A DNA stretch of 64,000 bases from Candidatus Treponema caballi (GTDB lineage Bacteria > Spirochaetota > Spirochaetia > Treponematales > Treponemataceae), in contig JAGHRS010000019.1 of assembly GCA_018066285.1 (NCBI GenBank), forward strand, positions 62,001 to 126,000. The letters run 5' to 3'. The translations under genes and the position numbers were made by a program. Numbering within the stretch: the first letter of the stretch is position 1; every line of letters starts with the position of its first letter. The notes below the pieces were generated by a model that worked only from the letters and a program-made list of their open reading frames with translations, was not told where the DNA came from and searched no databases. Shown here in pieces: positions 51,378-62,084 of the stretch.

Positions 51378-52522
51378 AATCATTTGACATGTTTGTTGAA
51401 CGGCCAATGTTTACAAAAAAAGCAGATCCGGGACTCATCGTATCAATAATCCTGTTTCTTGGACTCGGTTATGTAACATTGTTTGTCAGCTCGCAGCGTG
51501 TCGGTCTTAATCTTCGCGGCGATGAAATGTATTTTATAAGACGTCAGATTCTTTTTGGCTGCGCTGGTCTTGTCTTCCTGCTTGCTTGTGCCTGTATAGA
51601 CATAAAGATCATCCGTACATTTACAGCTCCTGTATTCTTTGCCTGTCTCGGTGTGTGTGCACTTACGCTTATTCCTGGTATTGGAACGGATGTGAATGGT
51701 GCCCGCCGCTGGATAAATATTCCTCACGTCGGTACTTTTCAGCCTTCTGAGTTTGCAAAACTTGCCGTAATAGTGTTCCTTGCAAACCTGTTTGATAAAA
51801 AGGCTGACAGACTTGATGATCCAATGGTTTCCACATATCCGGCAATTGTTGGTCTTGGTGTTTTTGTTTTCGTGGTTATCCTTCAGAAAGACTTTACTAC
51901 GGCTCTGACAATCCTTCTGCTCGGACTGGCACTGTTCTTTATTGCCGGTGTGTATCTCCGCTGGTTTGCACTGCTTATTGTTCTTGGAATTCCGATTCTG
52001 TTCCTGTTTATCTTTACCGAAGAGTATCGTGTAGAGCGTGTGCTCGCATGGCTTCTTCCAAATTACGACATGGAAGGAATGAGCTATCAGGCTACTGCGG
52101 CCAGCAGGGCAATACGCAGCGGCGGTATATGGGGAAACGGAATGGGAACAGGCCTTCAGTATACAAAATATGTCCCGGAAGTTCAGTCTGATTATATTTT
52201 TGCCGGCTGGACTGAAGCTATGGGATTTGTCGGAGTTCTTATCTACTTCCTGCTGCTCGGTTATTTCTGCTGGCGCTGTTTTGCAGCCGCCCTGCATAAC
52301 GAAGACAGATTCCGGGCCCTTATTGCTTTTGGCTGCTGTTTCCTTATTGTGGGACAGTCAGTCATGAATTGCGGAGTTGTTTGCGGAGCTTTCCCTTCAA
52401 CTGGTATTCCGCTGCCTTTTTTCTCCTCAGGTGGTTCATCACTTATTGTGACGATGGGTGCCTGCGGATTATTGATAAACGTATCACGCTATGAGAATGT
52501 ATTGGAGTTAGAAGATGAGTGA
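51374..52522 (+). CDS. ftsW: SEDS-family peptidoglycan polymerase FtsW
   Basis: A 382-residue membrane protein with about ten helices and SEDS motifs: GIGTDVNGARRWINI, FQPSEFAKLAVIVFLA, LQKDFTTALTILLLGLALFF and the end motif FPSTGIPLPFFSSGGSSLIV. FtsW polymerises glycan strands at the septum with a class B PBP. FtsW and RodA are hard to tell apart; its place between murF and ftsQ favours FtsW. The partner PBP (ftsI) is not present in the cluster. Confidence 0.93.
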   Translation: MKSFDMFVERPMFTKKADPGLIVSIILFLGLGYVTLFVSSQRVGLNLRGDEMYFIRRQILFGCAGLVFLLACACIDIKIIRTFTAPVFFACLGVCALTLIPGIGTDVNGARRWINIPHVGTFQPSEFAKLAVIVFLANLFDKKADRLDDPMVSTYPAIVGLGVFVFVVILQKDFTTALTILLLGLALFFIAGVYLRWFALLIVLGIPILFLFIFTEEYRVERVLAWLLPNYDMEGMSYQATAASRAIRSGGIWGNGMGTGLQYTKYVPEVQSDYIFAGWTEAMGFVGVLIYFLLLGYFCWRCFAAALHNEDRFRALIAFGCCFLIVGQSVMNCGVVCGAFPSTGIPLPFFSSGGSSLIVTMGACGLLINVSRYENVLELEDE

Positions 52523-53321
52523 CGGTTACGCTTTCACAAATTTCAGTTCGTACTACGCTGAAGAGACTAAAAACACTGATAGAAAGACAAAACTGCTTAA
52601 GATTCTTGTTGTTGTGCTGACTGTTGTACTTGCAACAGAAGCCTTGCTTTATGCAGTGATTTTTCCCTGTCTTTCTCCTGTGCAGGTAACTGTTTACGGA
52701 CTTGAAAACATGACTCCGGAAGCTGTGCTTGAAGAGAGCGGTATGAATCTTTCTGAAGGCTTCCTCCATTTTGATGCTGCTGAATTCAAGTCAAGACTCG
52801 AATCTGTTTCAGCAATAGAAAATGTAACTGTACAGAAGAAATTTCCGGATCAGATCATCGTAGAAGCCAAAGAGCGTGTACCTGTAGCGTTTTCACTGGT
52901 CAGCCGTGGTGGAAAGACAGTATCTGTTCAAATTGATAAAAATGGTGTAGTATTTACATCAGCGGCGAAGTCTGCAGCAGATTCAGTGCCGCTTCTTTCA
53001 GGAATTGATCTTGATGCAACTTCTGAAGGACTTGGCATTCCGGCAATGTATCGTCCGCTCCTTGTGGAGATTTCTGAGATTGCAGAAAAGAAATCGCCAT
53101 ATTTTTCTGCCCTGTCTGAAATTCATGTCCAGCCGACAGTTTCAGGCAGTTATGAACTTGTTCTGTATCCTATTCATTCACACGTCCGTGTTCTTACAGA
53201 CAGGTCTTTTAATGAGCAGAAGCTGCAGTATATGATGGTTGTCCTTGATGTGCTTGATTCTATGGACGCCGGTGTAAATGAAGTTGATATGCGGTACGGA
53301 ACGGTGTCGTATACGAAATAG
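52515..53321 (+). CDS. ftsQ: Cell division protein FtsQ/DivIB
   Basis: A 268-residue single-pass membrane protein: 35 cytoplasmic residues, a membrane helix (about 35-57), a POTRA domain (LSPVQVTVYGLENMTPEAVL, then FPDQIIVEAKERVPVAF) and the FtsQ beta domain ending VDMRYGTVSYTK. It bridges FtsL and FtsW at the septum. It starts eight bases inside ftsW with GGAG ahead. It is typical in length and order. Confidence 0.92.
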   Translation: MSDGYAFTNFSSYYAEETKNTDRKTKLLKILVVVLTVVLATEALLYAVIFPCLSPVQVTVYGLENMTPEAVLEESGMNLSEGFLHFDAAEFKSRLESVSAIENVTVQKKFPDQIIVEAKERVPVAFSLVSRGGKTVSVQIDKNGVVFTSAAKSAADSVPLLSGIDLDATSEGLGIPAMYRPLLVEISEIAEKKSPYFSALSEIHVQPTVSGSYELVLYPIHSHVRVLTDRSFNEQKLQYMMVVLDVLDSMDAGVNEVDMRYGTVSYTK

Positions 53322-53358
53322 ATACTGAAAAGCTTACGGTAACTGTGGGAGGGAACTC

Positions 53359-54597
53359 GTGAGTGATGCAATCGTTGGCCTTGATATAGGTACATCCTTT
53401 GTCAGGGCTGTTCTTGGTGAATTTACCGAAGAGAATAAACTCGAAATAACAGGCGTCGGAAAGATTCCGTCAAAAGGAATCAGGAACGGCGTCATTGTAA
53501 ATTTAGAGGCTACTCAGCAGGCTGTCACCGAGGCTGTTCAGGCTGCTGAAATGATGAGCGGCCATGAAATCAACTCAGTAGTAACCGGTATTGGCGGCGC
53601 ACAGATAGAAAGCCAGAACTCCCGTGGCATTGTTGCTGTCGCTGATCATGGAAAAGGCACCCGTGAAATAACGGCCGATGATGTTTCCCGTGTCATGGAA
53701 GCTGCCCGTGCTGTTCCCGTTCCTCCCGACAGACAGGTGCTTCATGTTGTTCCCCAGACATATACCATTGACGGCCAGCCGGGCATTAAAGACCCGATAA
53801 ACGAGATAGGCGTACGTCTTGAAGCTGACGTGCATATTGTAACTGCTGCCGTAACGACAATGCAGAACATGATCCGCTGCATAGGACGTGCCGGATTCGG
53901 CGTTGACGGTGTCATGCTCAAGACCCTGGCTTCTGCAATTGCTGTAACAACAGAAGAAGAACGCGAGCTTGGTTCCATCCTTATTGATATGGGTGGCGGC
54001 GCAACTGATGCGCTCGTTATGATTGATGGAGCTCCTATCTGTACAGAAAGTATTCCGATTGGCGGTAATCTGGTTACCAACGATATTTCCATCATAAAAA
54101 GCGTTTCCTTTGAGATTGCGGAAAAGGTCAAGCTTAACTCAGGCTGCTGCAGCCCGGAACTGATAGATCCCAATGAAAGCGAAGTAATCATTCCCGGTAT
54201 TGGAGGAAGGGCTCCTTCTACAATGCCGCGACAGGAATTGTGCGACATTATAAGACCGCGTATTGTCGAGACTTTTGTAACGCTTCGTGACAAACTTGCT
54301 GTAAGCGTACAGGGCAGACAGTTAATGGGAAACGTCATACTTATTGGCGGTGGTTCTCTGTTGCCCGGCGTTGTGGACGTTGCGTCTGAAGTGTTTGGAA
54401 CGCGTGCGGTCCGTCTTGGTATGCCTGGGAACTTCGGCGGTCTTCAGGATGAATACAGAAATCCTGAGTTCGCAACGGCTGTCGGTCTTGTTGTAAGCAA
54501 TCAGGATAAACGTCGTTCTGAAGTGTTGAAAAACGAAACAAGTAAGAAAAAACACAGCTTTTCAAAACTGAAAGGCTTTTTCAAGGAATTCTTTTAA
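53359..54597 (+). CDS. ftsA: Cell division protein FtsA
   Basis: FtsA is the actin-like protein that ties FtsZ to the membrane. This 412-residue copy has [16 protein letters not shown] (phosphate 1), the 1C domain, [20 protein letters not shown] (phosphate 2), [17 protein letters not shown] and a C-terminal amphipathic helix ([12 protein letters not shown]) that binds the membrane. It begins with GTG after GGAGGG. Length is standard. Confidence 0.95.
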   Translation: MSDAIVGLDIGTSFVRAVLGEFTEENKLEITGVGKIPSKGIRNGVIVNLEATQQAVTEAVQAAEMMSGHEINSVVTGIGGAQIESQNSRGIVAVADHGKGTREITADDVSRVMEAARAVPVPPDRQVLHVVPQTYTIDGQPGIKDPINEIGVRLEADVHIVTAAVTTMQNMIRCIGRAGFGVDGVMLKTLASAIAVTTEEERELGSILIDMGGGATDALVMIDGAPICTESIPIGGNLVTNDISIIKSVSFEIAEKVKLNSGCCSPELIDPNESEVIIPGIGGRAPSTMPRQELCDIIRPRIVETFVTLRDKLAVSVQGRQLMGNVILIGGGSLLPGVVDVASEVFGTRAVRLGMPGNFGGLQDEYRNPEFATAVGLVVSNQDKRRSEVLKNETSKKKHSFSKLKGFFKEFF

Positions 54598-54614
54598 GGG
54601 CGAGGAGCACAAAT

Positions 54615-55826
54615 ATGGAATTTTCATTAGTAAACGAAGTAGCCTGTCCTACAGTTATCAAGGTCATTGGAGCTGGTGGTTGTGGCGGAAACGCAGTTAA
54701 CCGCATGATTCAGGCCGGCATTAAGAACGTCGATTTCATTGCCGTAAATACAGACCTTCAGGCATTGGGCAGATCAATGGCTCCTCAGAAACTGGGAATC
54801 GGTTCAAAAGTAACCGGCGGTCTTGGTGCAGGTGGAAAGCCTGAAGTCGGCCAGATGGCAGCTGAAGAAAGTAAGGAGCAGCTGACCGAACTCCTGAAAG
54901 GTTCCAATATGGTCTTTATTACAGCTGGAATGGGTGGTGGTACTGGAACAGGTGCTGCTCCGGTTATTGCCGGCATTGCAAAAGAACTTGGCGCTTTGAC
55001 TGTTGCTGTCGTAACAAAGCCCTTTGACTGGGAAGGAAACGTGAAGATTGCCTACGCTGAAGATGGCATTAAGAAACTTCGTGAAAACGTAGATGCCCTT
55101 ATTGTTGTTCCGAGCCAGAACCTTCTCAAGATTGTCGACAAGCGTACTCCTATAAAAGAAGCATTCCGCATTGCTGATGATGTACTTCGGCAGGGTGTTC
55201 AGGGTATATCCGACGTCATCACTCAGTCCGGTGGTATCAATTGCGACTTCGCTGATATCCGCACTATCATGCAGGATAAGGGAGATGCCATCCTCGGTAT
55301 TGGAACAGGCTCTGGTGATAACCGCGCAATTGATGCAGCTACAGCCGCAATCAATAATCCTCTTCTTGAAGATATGCACATTGAAGGCGCAAGAAACATC
55401 CTCATCAATATTACTGCCGGTGATGACCTTTCTCTCGTTGAGACTACTGAAATTGCAAATATGATAAAGTCTACTGCAGATCCTAACGTATTCTTCAAAT
55501 ATGGCGTTGTCATGGATCCGGAGATGCATGATTCCATTTCTGTTACTGTCATTGCAACAGGTTTCCCTGAAGAAAATGAAGAAGAAGATCATTTTTATGA
55601 TGATATGAATGAGCAGCCTTCTGCACCTCAGCCACAGCCAGGAGTTGATGTCTCTGATGATGCGTCAGATTCAAAGTACATTTCTCTTGATCAGTGGAAG
55701 AAAATGGGACAGAAAGCTGCAGGTACAAAACTTTTCGGTTCAACAGAAGTAAACTCTGATCTTGAGGTGCCTGCAGCCCTGCGTAATTACGGAATAAATC
55801 TGGGAAACAACACAAAGGGCAAATGA
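54615..55826 (+). CDS. ftsZ: Cell division protein FtsZ
   Basis: FtsZ is the tubulin-like GTPase that forms the division ring. This 403-residue copy has [16 protein letters not shown], the tubulin signature [16 protein letters not shown], and [20 protein letters not shown]. An acidic linker (about 320-355) leads to a C-terminal stretch with [10 protein letters not shown], which looks like the conserved peptide that binds FtsA, then a 12-residue tail. GCGAGGAG stands ahead of the ATG. It overlaps the next gene by four bases. Confidence 0.97.
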   Translation: MEFSLVNEVACPTVIKVIGAGGCGGNAVNRMIQAGIKNVDFIAVNTDLQALGRSMAPQKLGIGSKVTGGLGAGGKPEVGQMAAEESKEQLTELLKGSNMVFITAGMGGGTGTGAAPVIAGIAKELGALTVAVVTKPFDWEGNVKIAYAEDGIKKLRENVDALIVVPSQNLLKIVDKRTPIKEAFRIADDVLRQGVQGISDVITQSGGINCDFADIRTIMQDKGDAILGIGTGSGDNRAIDAATAAINNPLLEDMHIEGARNILINITAGDDLSLVETTEIANMIKSTADPNVFFKYGVVMDPEMHDSISVTVIATGFPEENEEEDHFYDDMNEQPSAPQPQPGVDVSDDASDSKYISLDQWKKMGQKAAGTKLFGSTEVNSDLEVPAALRNYGINLGNNTKGK

Positions 55827-56746
55827 CAGCTGTAGAACTGGAAGATCCTCTGCTTTCAGGTTATCGAAACGATCTGCTCATGGCTGACAGTAAGGCTTCT
55901 CTTACTGCCGAGACATATCTCATTTCTGCAACGCAGTTTGTATCTTGGTGTGATGATAAGAAACTGTGTCTTCAGGAACTTACTGTTCAACAGTTGATGC
56001 TCTATTTTGTAGACAGGCATACAAACGCTGATGAGCTGACTGTTGCAAAGGATATTTCTGCGCTGCGCTCTTTCGGTGCGTTCCTGGTAAGAAAAGGTGT
56101 GTGGAAGGAGAACTTCGCCCTGCTTCTTGAGCGGCCGAAGATTCACCGCGCTCTTCCAAGGGTTCTTTCTGTAGAACAGGTTGAGAAACTTCTTTCAGTA
56201 ATTGATGTGTCAACGCCACTCGGGGTTCGTGACAGAGCGCTTTTCGAGCTCATTTATTCATCAGGCCTGCGTATCAGTGAAGCGTCAAACCTTTTGTTGC
56301 AGAACGTTCACATGGATGAGCGCATTCTCTGGGTCACCGGAAAAGGCGACAAGGAGCGGCTCGTTCCGTTCGGTGATGAAGCGTTCAGATGGCTTTCATC
56401 ATGGATAAACGATGCCCGGCCCGTTCTTGTGAAAAACAGGGCAGTTCCCTGGCTTTTCGTGAATTATCAGGGAAAGCAGCTTTCGCGAAAAGGAATCTGG
56501 AAGAAGTTCCAGGAGCTGGAAGCGCTTTCAGGAGTGAGCGCGAAAGTGCATACTCTGAGGCATTCGTTTGCAACACATCTCCTTGCCGGTGGTGCTGACT
56601 TGAGGTCTGTGCAGGAACTTTTAGGTCATTCTGACCTTGCCACTACGCAGATTTATACCCATATTACTAATGATGAGCTTCAGATGTATCATGATGAATA
56701 TTTCCCAGAACGGGAAAAAAAAGAAAACGGGGAGTTGAAAAAATGA
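55823..56746 (+). CDS. Tyrosine recombinase (XerC/XerD type), first copy
   Basis: A 307-residue tyrosine recombinase. The N-terminal SAM-like domain ([20 protein letters not shown]) binds DNA. The catalytic part has [12 protein letters not shown] (first Arg), [23 protein letters not shown] (HxxR) and [15 protein letters not shown] (nucleophile Tyr). Xer enzymes resolve chromosome dimers at dif. A second copy lies at 60614. Placement after ftsZ with ATGA overlap suggests division-linked expression. Whether this one is XerC or XerD cannot be told by eye. Confidence 0.92.
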   Translation: MTAVELEDPLLSGYRNDLLMADSKASLTAETYLISATQFVSWCDDKKLCLQELTVQQLMLYFVDRHTNADELTVAKDISALRSFGAFLVRKGVWKENFALLLERPKIHRALPRVLSVEQVEKLLSVIDVSTPLGVRDRALFELIYSSGLRISEASNLLLQNVHMDERILWVTGKGDKERLVPFGDEAFRWLSSWINDARPVLVKNRAVPWLFVNYQGKQLSRKGIWKKFQELEALSGVSAKVHTLRHSFATHLLAGGADLRSVQELLGHSDLATTQIYTHITNDELQMYHDEYFPEREKKENGELKK

Positions 56747-57477
56747 TGAGAAAAAGAATACGGATTGTATTTGTCCTGCTGGCAGTGTGTGTTTGCTTTT
56801 CCTTTACCGGCTGCAATAACAGTTCCAAACAGATAAAGCGCATGCAGCAGGTTGAAGAAGGCGTATCTGAACCGACTACTGTTGAAGAAATCCGTGAGGC
56901 AATTGAGAAATACGATGCCCGTATTGAAGATATAGTGCTTGCTACCCAGCAGACTGGTGTCTGGTGGAAACTCCTTGGTACCCGTTATCTTGACAGTCAG
57001 ATGTACGGTCAGGCACTCGATGCTTTTCAGAAGGCTGTTACTTTCTATCCTGCAAATCAGAATCTGTACTATTACATTGGCGTCTGTGCCGGATATCTTG
57101 CAGAATCTGCTCTTGATTACGAAGCAACCGGTGACGTGAGTGAACATGACCGGTATCTGAATCTTGCTGAATCAGCGTATCTTCGCGCCCTTGAGATTGA
57201 GCCACGGTATGTAAGGGCTTTGTATGGTCTTTCTGTGATATATGTTTTTGAAATGAACCGGTCAAAAGATGCAATTCCGTATCTTAAGTCTCTGCTTACT
57301 ATCGAAAAAAAGCATGTTGAGGCTATGTTTGTGCTGGCGCGCGCTTATTACAGTACTGCACAGTATCAGAAAGCTTCTGACCTGTATGATCAGATCCTTG
57401 AAACGACAACAGATAAGACGCTGAAAGAAGATGCAGAAAGAAATAAGAAGGTAGTTCTTGATGCCCTCTATAACTGA
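56743..57477 (+). CDS. TPR lipoprotein
   Basis: A 244-residue lipoprotein ([19 protein letters not shown] then FSFTGC lipobox). The mature part has about four TPR-like units: TRYLDSQMYGQALDAFQKA, NLYYYIGVCAGYLAESALDY, AYLRALEIEPRYVRALYGL and VEAMFVLARAYYSTAQYQKA. It should sit in the periplasm and bring proteins together. It overlaps the xer gene by four bases and dprA by 17. No specific partner is known. Confidence 0.87.
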   Translation: MMRKRIRIVFVLLAVCVCFSFTGCNNSSKQIKRMQQVEEGVSEPTTVEEIREAIEKYDARIEDIVLATQQTGVWWKLLGTRYLDSQMYGQALDAFQKAVTFYPANQNLYYYIGVCAGYLAESALDYEATGDVSEHDRYLNLAESAYLRALEIEPRYVRALYGLSVIYVFEMNRSKDAIPYLKSLLTIEKKHVEAMFVLARAYYSTAQYQKASDLYDQILETTTDKTLKEDAERNKKVVLDALYN

Positions 57478-58435
57478 TGAAAGTCTTCTCTTAAAGACGG
57501 CATTAACCAGAATCCGCTTTCTGTCATGCGGAGAAAAGCTTCAGTTACTGAAAAAACTTGACAATGTAACGGCTCTCGCATTACTTTCTAAAAAGGACCT
57601 TGAAATGATGTTTTCCCGTCCCATCCGTGCGGTGTGGAAAACTGACATGATCAGGGAACGAGCTGTTCGGGATGTCCAGCTTATGGAACAGTATGGTATA
57701 ACACTCACCATATATGGTGATGAAGAGTATCCTGCTTTCCTGAAGGAGATTCCGCAGCCGCCGTTCGCATTGTATTGCCGCGGCGATATTTCATGCCTTG
57801 CTTCTCCCTGTCTTGGTATAGTGGGAACCCGGCATGCAACAGCAACAGGCATTAAAGCTGCAATTGCTTCTGCAAAAACCTGTGCTGAAAAGAAAATCAC
57901 CATAGTGTCAGGCCTTGCAGCCGGCATTGACGGAGCTGCCCATAAGGGAGCCCTTGATGCTGTGCTGGAAGATGGTGCTACGGGAAAAACGGCGGCTGTT
58001 CTTGGCTGCGGTGTTGATATCATTTATCCGTCTGCGCACAAGAAACTTGCTTCTGCCATCCTCAGAAACGGAGGATGCATTGTAAGTGAGTATCCGCTTG
58101 AAGAAAAGCCGCGCCCGTACTATTTTCCTGAACGTGACAGACTTATTTCAGGTTTGTCCGGCGGTGTGCTCTGTATTGAAGCTCCCCAGAAATCGGGCGC
58201 TCTCATTACAGTTGATTTTGCGCTTGAGCAGAATCGCGACGTCTGGTTTCATCCGGTTTCAGTATCGTATGCTGAACAGGATATGCGGGATCGTCATAAC
58301 GAAAATAAGGATGTGTTCATGCTTCCGGCAGGTGTACTGAAGTATATTCAGGAAGGAGCTCCAGTAGCTGATGACATGCAGATTGTCATCGATTCAATTC
58401 TGGCTTCAAAACCTGCTGAAAATACACTGTTTTAA
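57461..58435 (+). CDS. dprA: DNA processing protein DprA/Smf
   Basis: DprA protects incoming single-stranded DNA and loads RecA in natural transformation; it also occurs in species without known competence. This 324-residue copy has a SAM-like start, ITLTIYGDEEYPAFLKEI, the Rossmann core with IVGTRHATATGIKAA, VSGLAAGIDGAAHKGAL and GCGVDIIYPSAHKKL, then RLISGLSGGVLCIEAPQKSG. It lacks an obvious C-terminal winged helix. I use the ATG at 57461 with AAGG ahead. Confidence 0.94.
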   Translation: MPSITDESLLLKTALTRIRFLSCGEKLQLLKKLDNVTALALLSKKDLEMMFSRPIRAVWKTDMIRERAVRDVQLMEQYGITLTIYGDEEYPAFLKEIPQPPFALYCRGDISCLASPCLGIVGTRHATATGIKAAIASAKTCAEKKITIVSGLAAGIDGAAHKGALDAVLEDGATGKTAAVLGCGVDIIYPSAHKKLASAILRNGGCIVSEYPLEEKPRPYYFPERDRLISGLSGGVLCIEAPQKSGALITVDFALEQNRDVWFHPVSVSYAEQDMRDRHNENKDVFMLPAGVLKYIQEGAPVADDMQIVIDSILASKPAENTLF

Positions 58436-58463
58436 GCATGGCACTCAAAGGATTGGTTGCGTA

Positions 58464-60611
58464 ATGGCAAAAACTACTAAAAGCTCTAAAACATCAAAAA
58501 CGGCTAAAAAAGGAAAAAGGACTACTCTCGTAGTAGTAGAGTCTCCTGCAAAAGCTAAGACCATAGAGAAGTACCTTGGTTCAGGATATATCGTACGTGC
58601 TTCAATGGGACATCTGATAGATCTTCCGAAGTCACGTCTTGCAATTGATGTGGATAATGATTTCCAGCCAGAGTACATCACTGTACGGGGTCGTGCTGCT
58701 ATTCTTAAGGATTTGCAGAAAGAAGCGAAGAAAGCAGATGTTGTCCTGCTCGCAAGTGATAATGACCGGGAAGGAGAAGCAATCGCATGGCATCTGCGCA
58801 ATGCTTTTACCGGTAAGACTGATGCCCCTGTAAGCAGAATTGTATTCAATGAAATTACTCCTGTTGCCATAAAGGAAGCGGTAAAGCATCCGCAGGACAT
58901 TGTTGAAGACCGCGTTGATGCACAGAAGGCCCGCCGTGTCCTTGACCGTCTTGTAGGCTACAATCTTTCACCACTTCTCTGGAAGAAAGTAAAGAACGGC
59001 CTTTCAGCGGGCCGTGTTCAGTCTGTTGCACTTCGCCTTATCTGCGAACGCGAGAAGGAAGTGGAGGATTTCATTCCTGAAGAATACTGGACGCTTGAGG
59101 CTGAGTTCCTTAAGGGAAAGACAAAGATTGCAGCCCAACTTTTCCAGTATAAGGGAAAGAAACCTGAGCTCAAGTGTGACGCTGATGTCCGTAAAATAAT
59201 AGAAGAAATCAAATCTTCTGATCCTGTCGTTACTGACATTAAGACTCAGGAGCGCACTCTTAAGCCTAAAGCTCCGTTTACGACAAGTAAGCTGCAGCAG
59301 GCTGCCGCTAACAGACTTGGATTTACGTCAAAGAAGACAATGCAGCTCGCACAGCAGCTGTATGAGGGCGTGAACATCGGATCAAGCCGCGTCGGTCTCA
59401 TCACCTACATGCGTACAGACTCCGTCCGCATTTCACAGACGGCACTTGCCGACGTCCGCGAGTGGATTGGAAAAGAGTTCCCTGACCAGCTTCCGGAAGC
59501 CGCCGTAGAGTACGCTGTCGGAGCAAAGGCGCAGGATGCTCATGAAGCAATCCGTCCGACATATACGAAATACACACCTGATTACGTGAAAAATTACCTT
59601 ACGAGAGACCAGCTGCGCCTGTACACCATCATCTGGGAAGCGTTCGTTTCCAGCCAGATGAAGGCGGCAAAGTCCAGTACAACAAGCTTTGACATTACTG
59701 CCGGCGATGCACTGTTCCGCGTAACTGCAAGCAAACTTACTGAAAAGGGCTTTTACAGTGTCATCAAGCTGCTTTCTTCAAAGGAAGAGATTTCAGGTAC
59801 CGTTCCTTCCCTCAAGATGGGCGAGAAACTGGCTGCTTCATCATTTACACCTGAACAGCACTTTACGCAGGGACCAGCCCGCTATACGGACGCAACTATC
59901 GTAAAGATGCTTGAAGAAAAGGGCATTGGCCGCCCATCCACATACGCGCCTATCATATCAGTCCTGCTGGAGCGTTATTACGTCAACAGAAGCAACAAAC
60001 AGCTTGTGCCGACACCGCTTGGCCGCATGATAAACGAGATTCTTGTTGAAAGCTTCCCTGAAGTCATCAACGAAAACTTTACTGCGCAGGTTGAAAATCA
60101 GCTTGATGCGGTTGAAGAAGGTAAGTTCCGCTGGCCTGACATGATGAAGGGCTTCTATGATCCGTTCAAGAACCGCGTGGATGAGCTTATGGGCTCTCTT
60201 GAAAGCGTGAAGGGCACCATGGATGAAGTTTCAGACAAGACCTGTGAACTGTGCGGAAAGCCGATGCTCAAGAAACTGGGACGCTTCGGTTACTTCCTTG
60301 CATGTTCAGGATTCCCTGCATGTCATAATACGCGTTCCATTCCGCTTGCAAAATGTCCGCGTCCGGGCTGTGACGGCGAAATTGTCGCCCGAAAGACAAA
60401 GGGAAAGGGTAAAGAGTTCTTCGGATGTACAAACTATCCGAAATGTGATTTCATCACCCACTTTAAGCCGCTTGCAGCAGTCTGTCCTAAATGCGGTCAG
60501 TTCATGGTCGAGAAGTTTGATAAAAAGCATGGTTCGTTTAAGTCATGCATCAATCCGGATTGTAACTACCTGCACACTGCAGATGAAGAAACAGAAGAGG
60601 ACGCTGAGTAA
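58464..60611 (+). CDS. topA: DNA topoisomerase I
   Basis: TopA relaxes negative supercoils. This 715-residue enzyme has a short basic start, the TOPRIM domain (LVVVESPAKAKTIEKYLG, SDNDREGEAIAWHL), the catalytic tyrosine in SSRVGLITYMRTDSVRIS and the conserved KGIGRPSTYAPIISVL. Three C-terminal zinc-finger units follow: CELCGKPMLKKLG, CPRPGCDGEI with CTNYPKC, and CPKCGQF with CINPDC. The ATG at 58464 is preceded by AAGGA; the frame extends 31 codons upstream into dprA. Two bases separate it from the next gene. Confidence 0.97.
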   Translation: MAKTTKSSKTSKTAKKGKRTTLVVVESPAKAKTIEKYLGSGYIVRASMGHLIDLPKSRLAIDVDNDFQPEYITVRGRAAILKDLQKEAKKADVVLLASDNDREGEAIAWHLRNAFTGKTDAPVSRIVFNEITPVAIKEAVKHPQDIVEDRVDAQKARRVLDRLVGYNLSPLLWKKVKNGLSAGRVQSVALRLICEREKEVEDFIPEEYWTLEAEFLKGKTKIAAQLFQYKGKKPELKCDADVRKIIEEIKSSDPVVTDIKTQERTLKPKAPFTTSKLQQAAANRLGFTSKKTMQLAQQLYEGVNIGSSRVGLITYMRTDSVRISQTALADVREWIGKEFPDQLPEAAVEYAVGAKAQDAHEAIRPTYTKYTPDYVKNYLTRDQLRLYTIIWEAFVSSQMKAAKSSTTSFDITAGDALFRVTASKLTEKGFYSVIKLLSSKEEISGTVPSLKMGEKLAASSFTPEQHFTQGPARYTDATIVKMLEEKGIGRPSTYAPIISVLLERYYVNRSNKQLVPTPLGRMINEILVESFPEVINENFTAQVENQLDAVEEGKFRWPDMMKGFYDPFKNRVDELMGSLESVKGTMDEVSDKTCELCGKPMLKKLGRFGYFLACSGFPACHNTRSIPLAKCPRPGCDGEIVARKTKGKGKEFFGCTNYPKCDFITHFKPLAAVCPKCGQFMVEKFDKKHGSFKSCINPDCNYLHTADEETEEDAE

Positions 60612-60613
60612 GC

Positions 60614-61534
60614 ATGACGGAGCGGACGGTCAGCGACACAGCGGAAGAGTTCCTCGTATATCAGGAAAACGTCCGCATAGTCTCGCCGAATACCGTTTCG
60701 GGCTACCGGCTTGACCTTGAGAAACTGCAGCGCCTTCTTGCAGCCCAGCGGCTCACCGGGCCCGTCCTGCTTTCAGATGTAACGCCTGAACACCTGAGAA
60801 CGTGTGTCGCGCTGCTGGTCAGGGAGAAACGTGCTCCGGCGAGCATCAACAGATTTGTCGCCGCTGTGCGTTCTTTGTTTGCCTATTGTCACAGACTTCA
60901 GTATATTGAGAGTAATCCGGCGCTTGAACTTAAAACGGTGAAAAATCCTGTCCGGGTTCCGCGTTTCATGACAGAAAATGAGGTGAATGCGCTCATAGAA
61001 GCACCGGAACAGAAAGAGCTTTTATGGGCTGCACGTGATTACTGCATTTTTGAAGTGCTGTATTCAACGGGCTGCCGTGTTTCAGAGCTTGCAGGCCTTA
61101 AGCTGAAAGATTTTTCACCTGACATGACCTGGGCGATCGTCCATGGAAAGGGCAACAAGGACAGACGCGTCTTCCTTACGCCAGAAGCGGTGAAGGCGCT
61201 TACCATGTATCTGCCTGAACGGAAGATGAAAATCCCTGCAGAGAAGCATGTGCCCGAGGTGTTCATCAACCAGCGGGGAACAGGGCTTTCTGCACGCAGC
61301 ATCAGGACGATTGTGGCCCGGTATTCAGGTGTGGAAGGAACAAATAAGCCGGTTTCGCCGCATTCGTTCCGCCATACGTTTGCTACCGTTCTGCTCAATA
61401 ACGGTGCTGATATCCGCGTCGTTCAGGAACTGCTCGGACATTCGAGCATATCGACGACGCAGCGTTATACGCATATTACAGCCTCCAGGCTGATTGAAAC
61501 ATACAACCGTGCTCATCCGCATGGAAAAGAATGA
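60614..61534 (+). CDS. Tyrosine recombinase (XerC/XerD type), second copy
   Basis: A 306-residue tyrosine recombinase with the N-terminal core-binding domain ([20 protein letters not shown]) and catalytic residues in [43 protein letters not shown] (HxxR) and [15 protein letters not shown]. It is a distinct paralogue of the copy at 55823, sharing only motif-level identity. The order xer-hslV-hslU is the same as codV-codW-codX of Bacillus. The pair may form the XerC/XerD heterotetramer. Confidence 0.92.
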   Translation: MTERTVSDTAEEFLVYQENVRIVSPNTVSGYRLDLEKLQRLLAAQRLTGPVLLSDVTPEHLRTCVALLVREKRAPASINRFVAAVRSLFAYCHRLQYIESNPALELKTVKNPVRVPRFMTENEVNALIEAPEQKELLWAARDYCIFEVLYSTGCRVSELAGLKLKDFSPDMTWAIVHGKGNKDRRVFLTPEAVKALTMYLPERKMKIPAEKHVPEVFINQRGTGLSARSIRTIVARYSGVEGTNKPVSPHSFRHTFATVLLNNGADIRVVQELLGHSSISTTQRYTHITASRLIETYNRAHPHGKE

Positions 61535-61544
61535 GGAAACAGAT

Positions 61545-62084
61545 ATGAGTCTGCCAAAAGTGAGAAGTACAACAGTTATCGCAGTAAAAAGAAATGGCCA
61601 CGTTGCCATGGCTGGTGACGGTCAGGTCACCATGGGCGAAACCGTGATGAAAGGAAACGCGCGCAAAGTTCGCCGCATATATAACGGAAAGGTTCTTACC
61701 GGATTTGCAGGTGCAACAGCCGATGCATTCAACCTTTTTGATAAGTTTGAGGCAAAGCTCGGTGAGTATAATGGCGACATTACGCGCGCTGCAGTTGAAC
61801 TTGCGAAAATGTGGCGTACGGATAAGGCTCTTCGTAACCTTGAAGCGCTGCTGCTTGTCGCCAACCAGGAGAAGATCCTGCTTATCTCGGGAAACGGCGA
61901 TGTCATTGAACCTGAAAACGACATCCTCGCCATCGGTTCTGGCGGCAACTACGCGTACGCTGCGGCGCTTGCCTACACAGAGGCTACAGACCTTTCAGCA
62001 CGTGAAATCGCCGAAAAGAGCCTGAAGATCGCCGGCAATATCTGCATTTATACAAACGGCCACATCACCGTGGAGGAACTGTAA
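61545..62084 (+). CDS. hslV: ATP-dependent protease subunit HslV
   Basis: HslV (ClpQ) is the threonine-type peptidase of the HslUV complex. This 179-residue copy has [20 protein letters not shown] and [20 protein letters not shown], then [14 protein letters not shown]. The catalytic threonine follows about eight residues (MSLPKVRS) that must be removed, so a short propeptide is predicted. AGGAAACA stands before the ATG at 61545. The stop shares a base with the hslU ATG. Confidence 0.96.
   Translation: MSLPKVRSTTVIAVKRNGHVAMAGDGQVTMGETVMKGNARKVRRIYNGKVLTGFAGATADAFNLFDKFEAKLGEYNGDITRAAVELAKMWRTDKALRNLEALLLVANQEKILLISGNGDVIEPENDILAIGSGGNYAYAAALAYTEATDLSAREIAEKSLKIAGNICIYTNGHITVEEL

Noticed and set aside
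51443-52297. 284-codon open frame antisense to ftsW
   Set aside because: Its composition (N, K, H, Q rich) is the mirror of membrane-protein codons; ftsW is clear on the plus strand.
54804-55592. 262-codon open frame antisense to ftsZ
   Set aside because: Fully inside ftsZ with no supporting start signal or domain.
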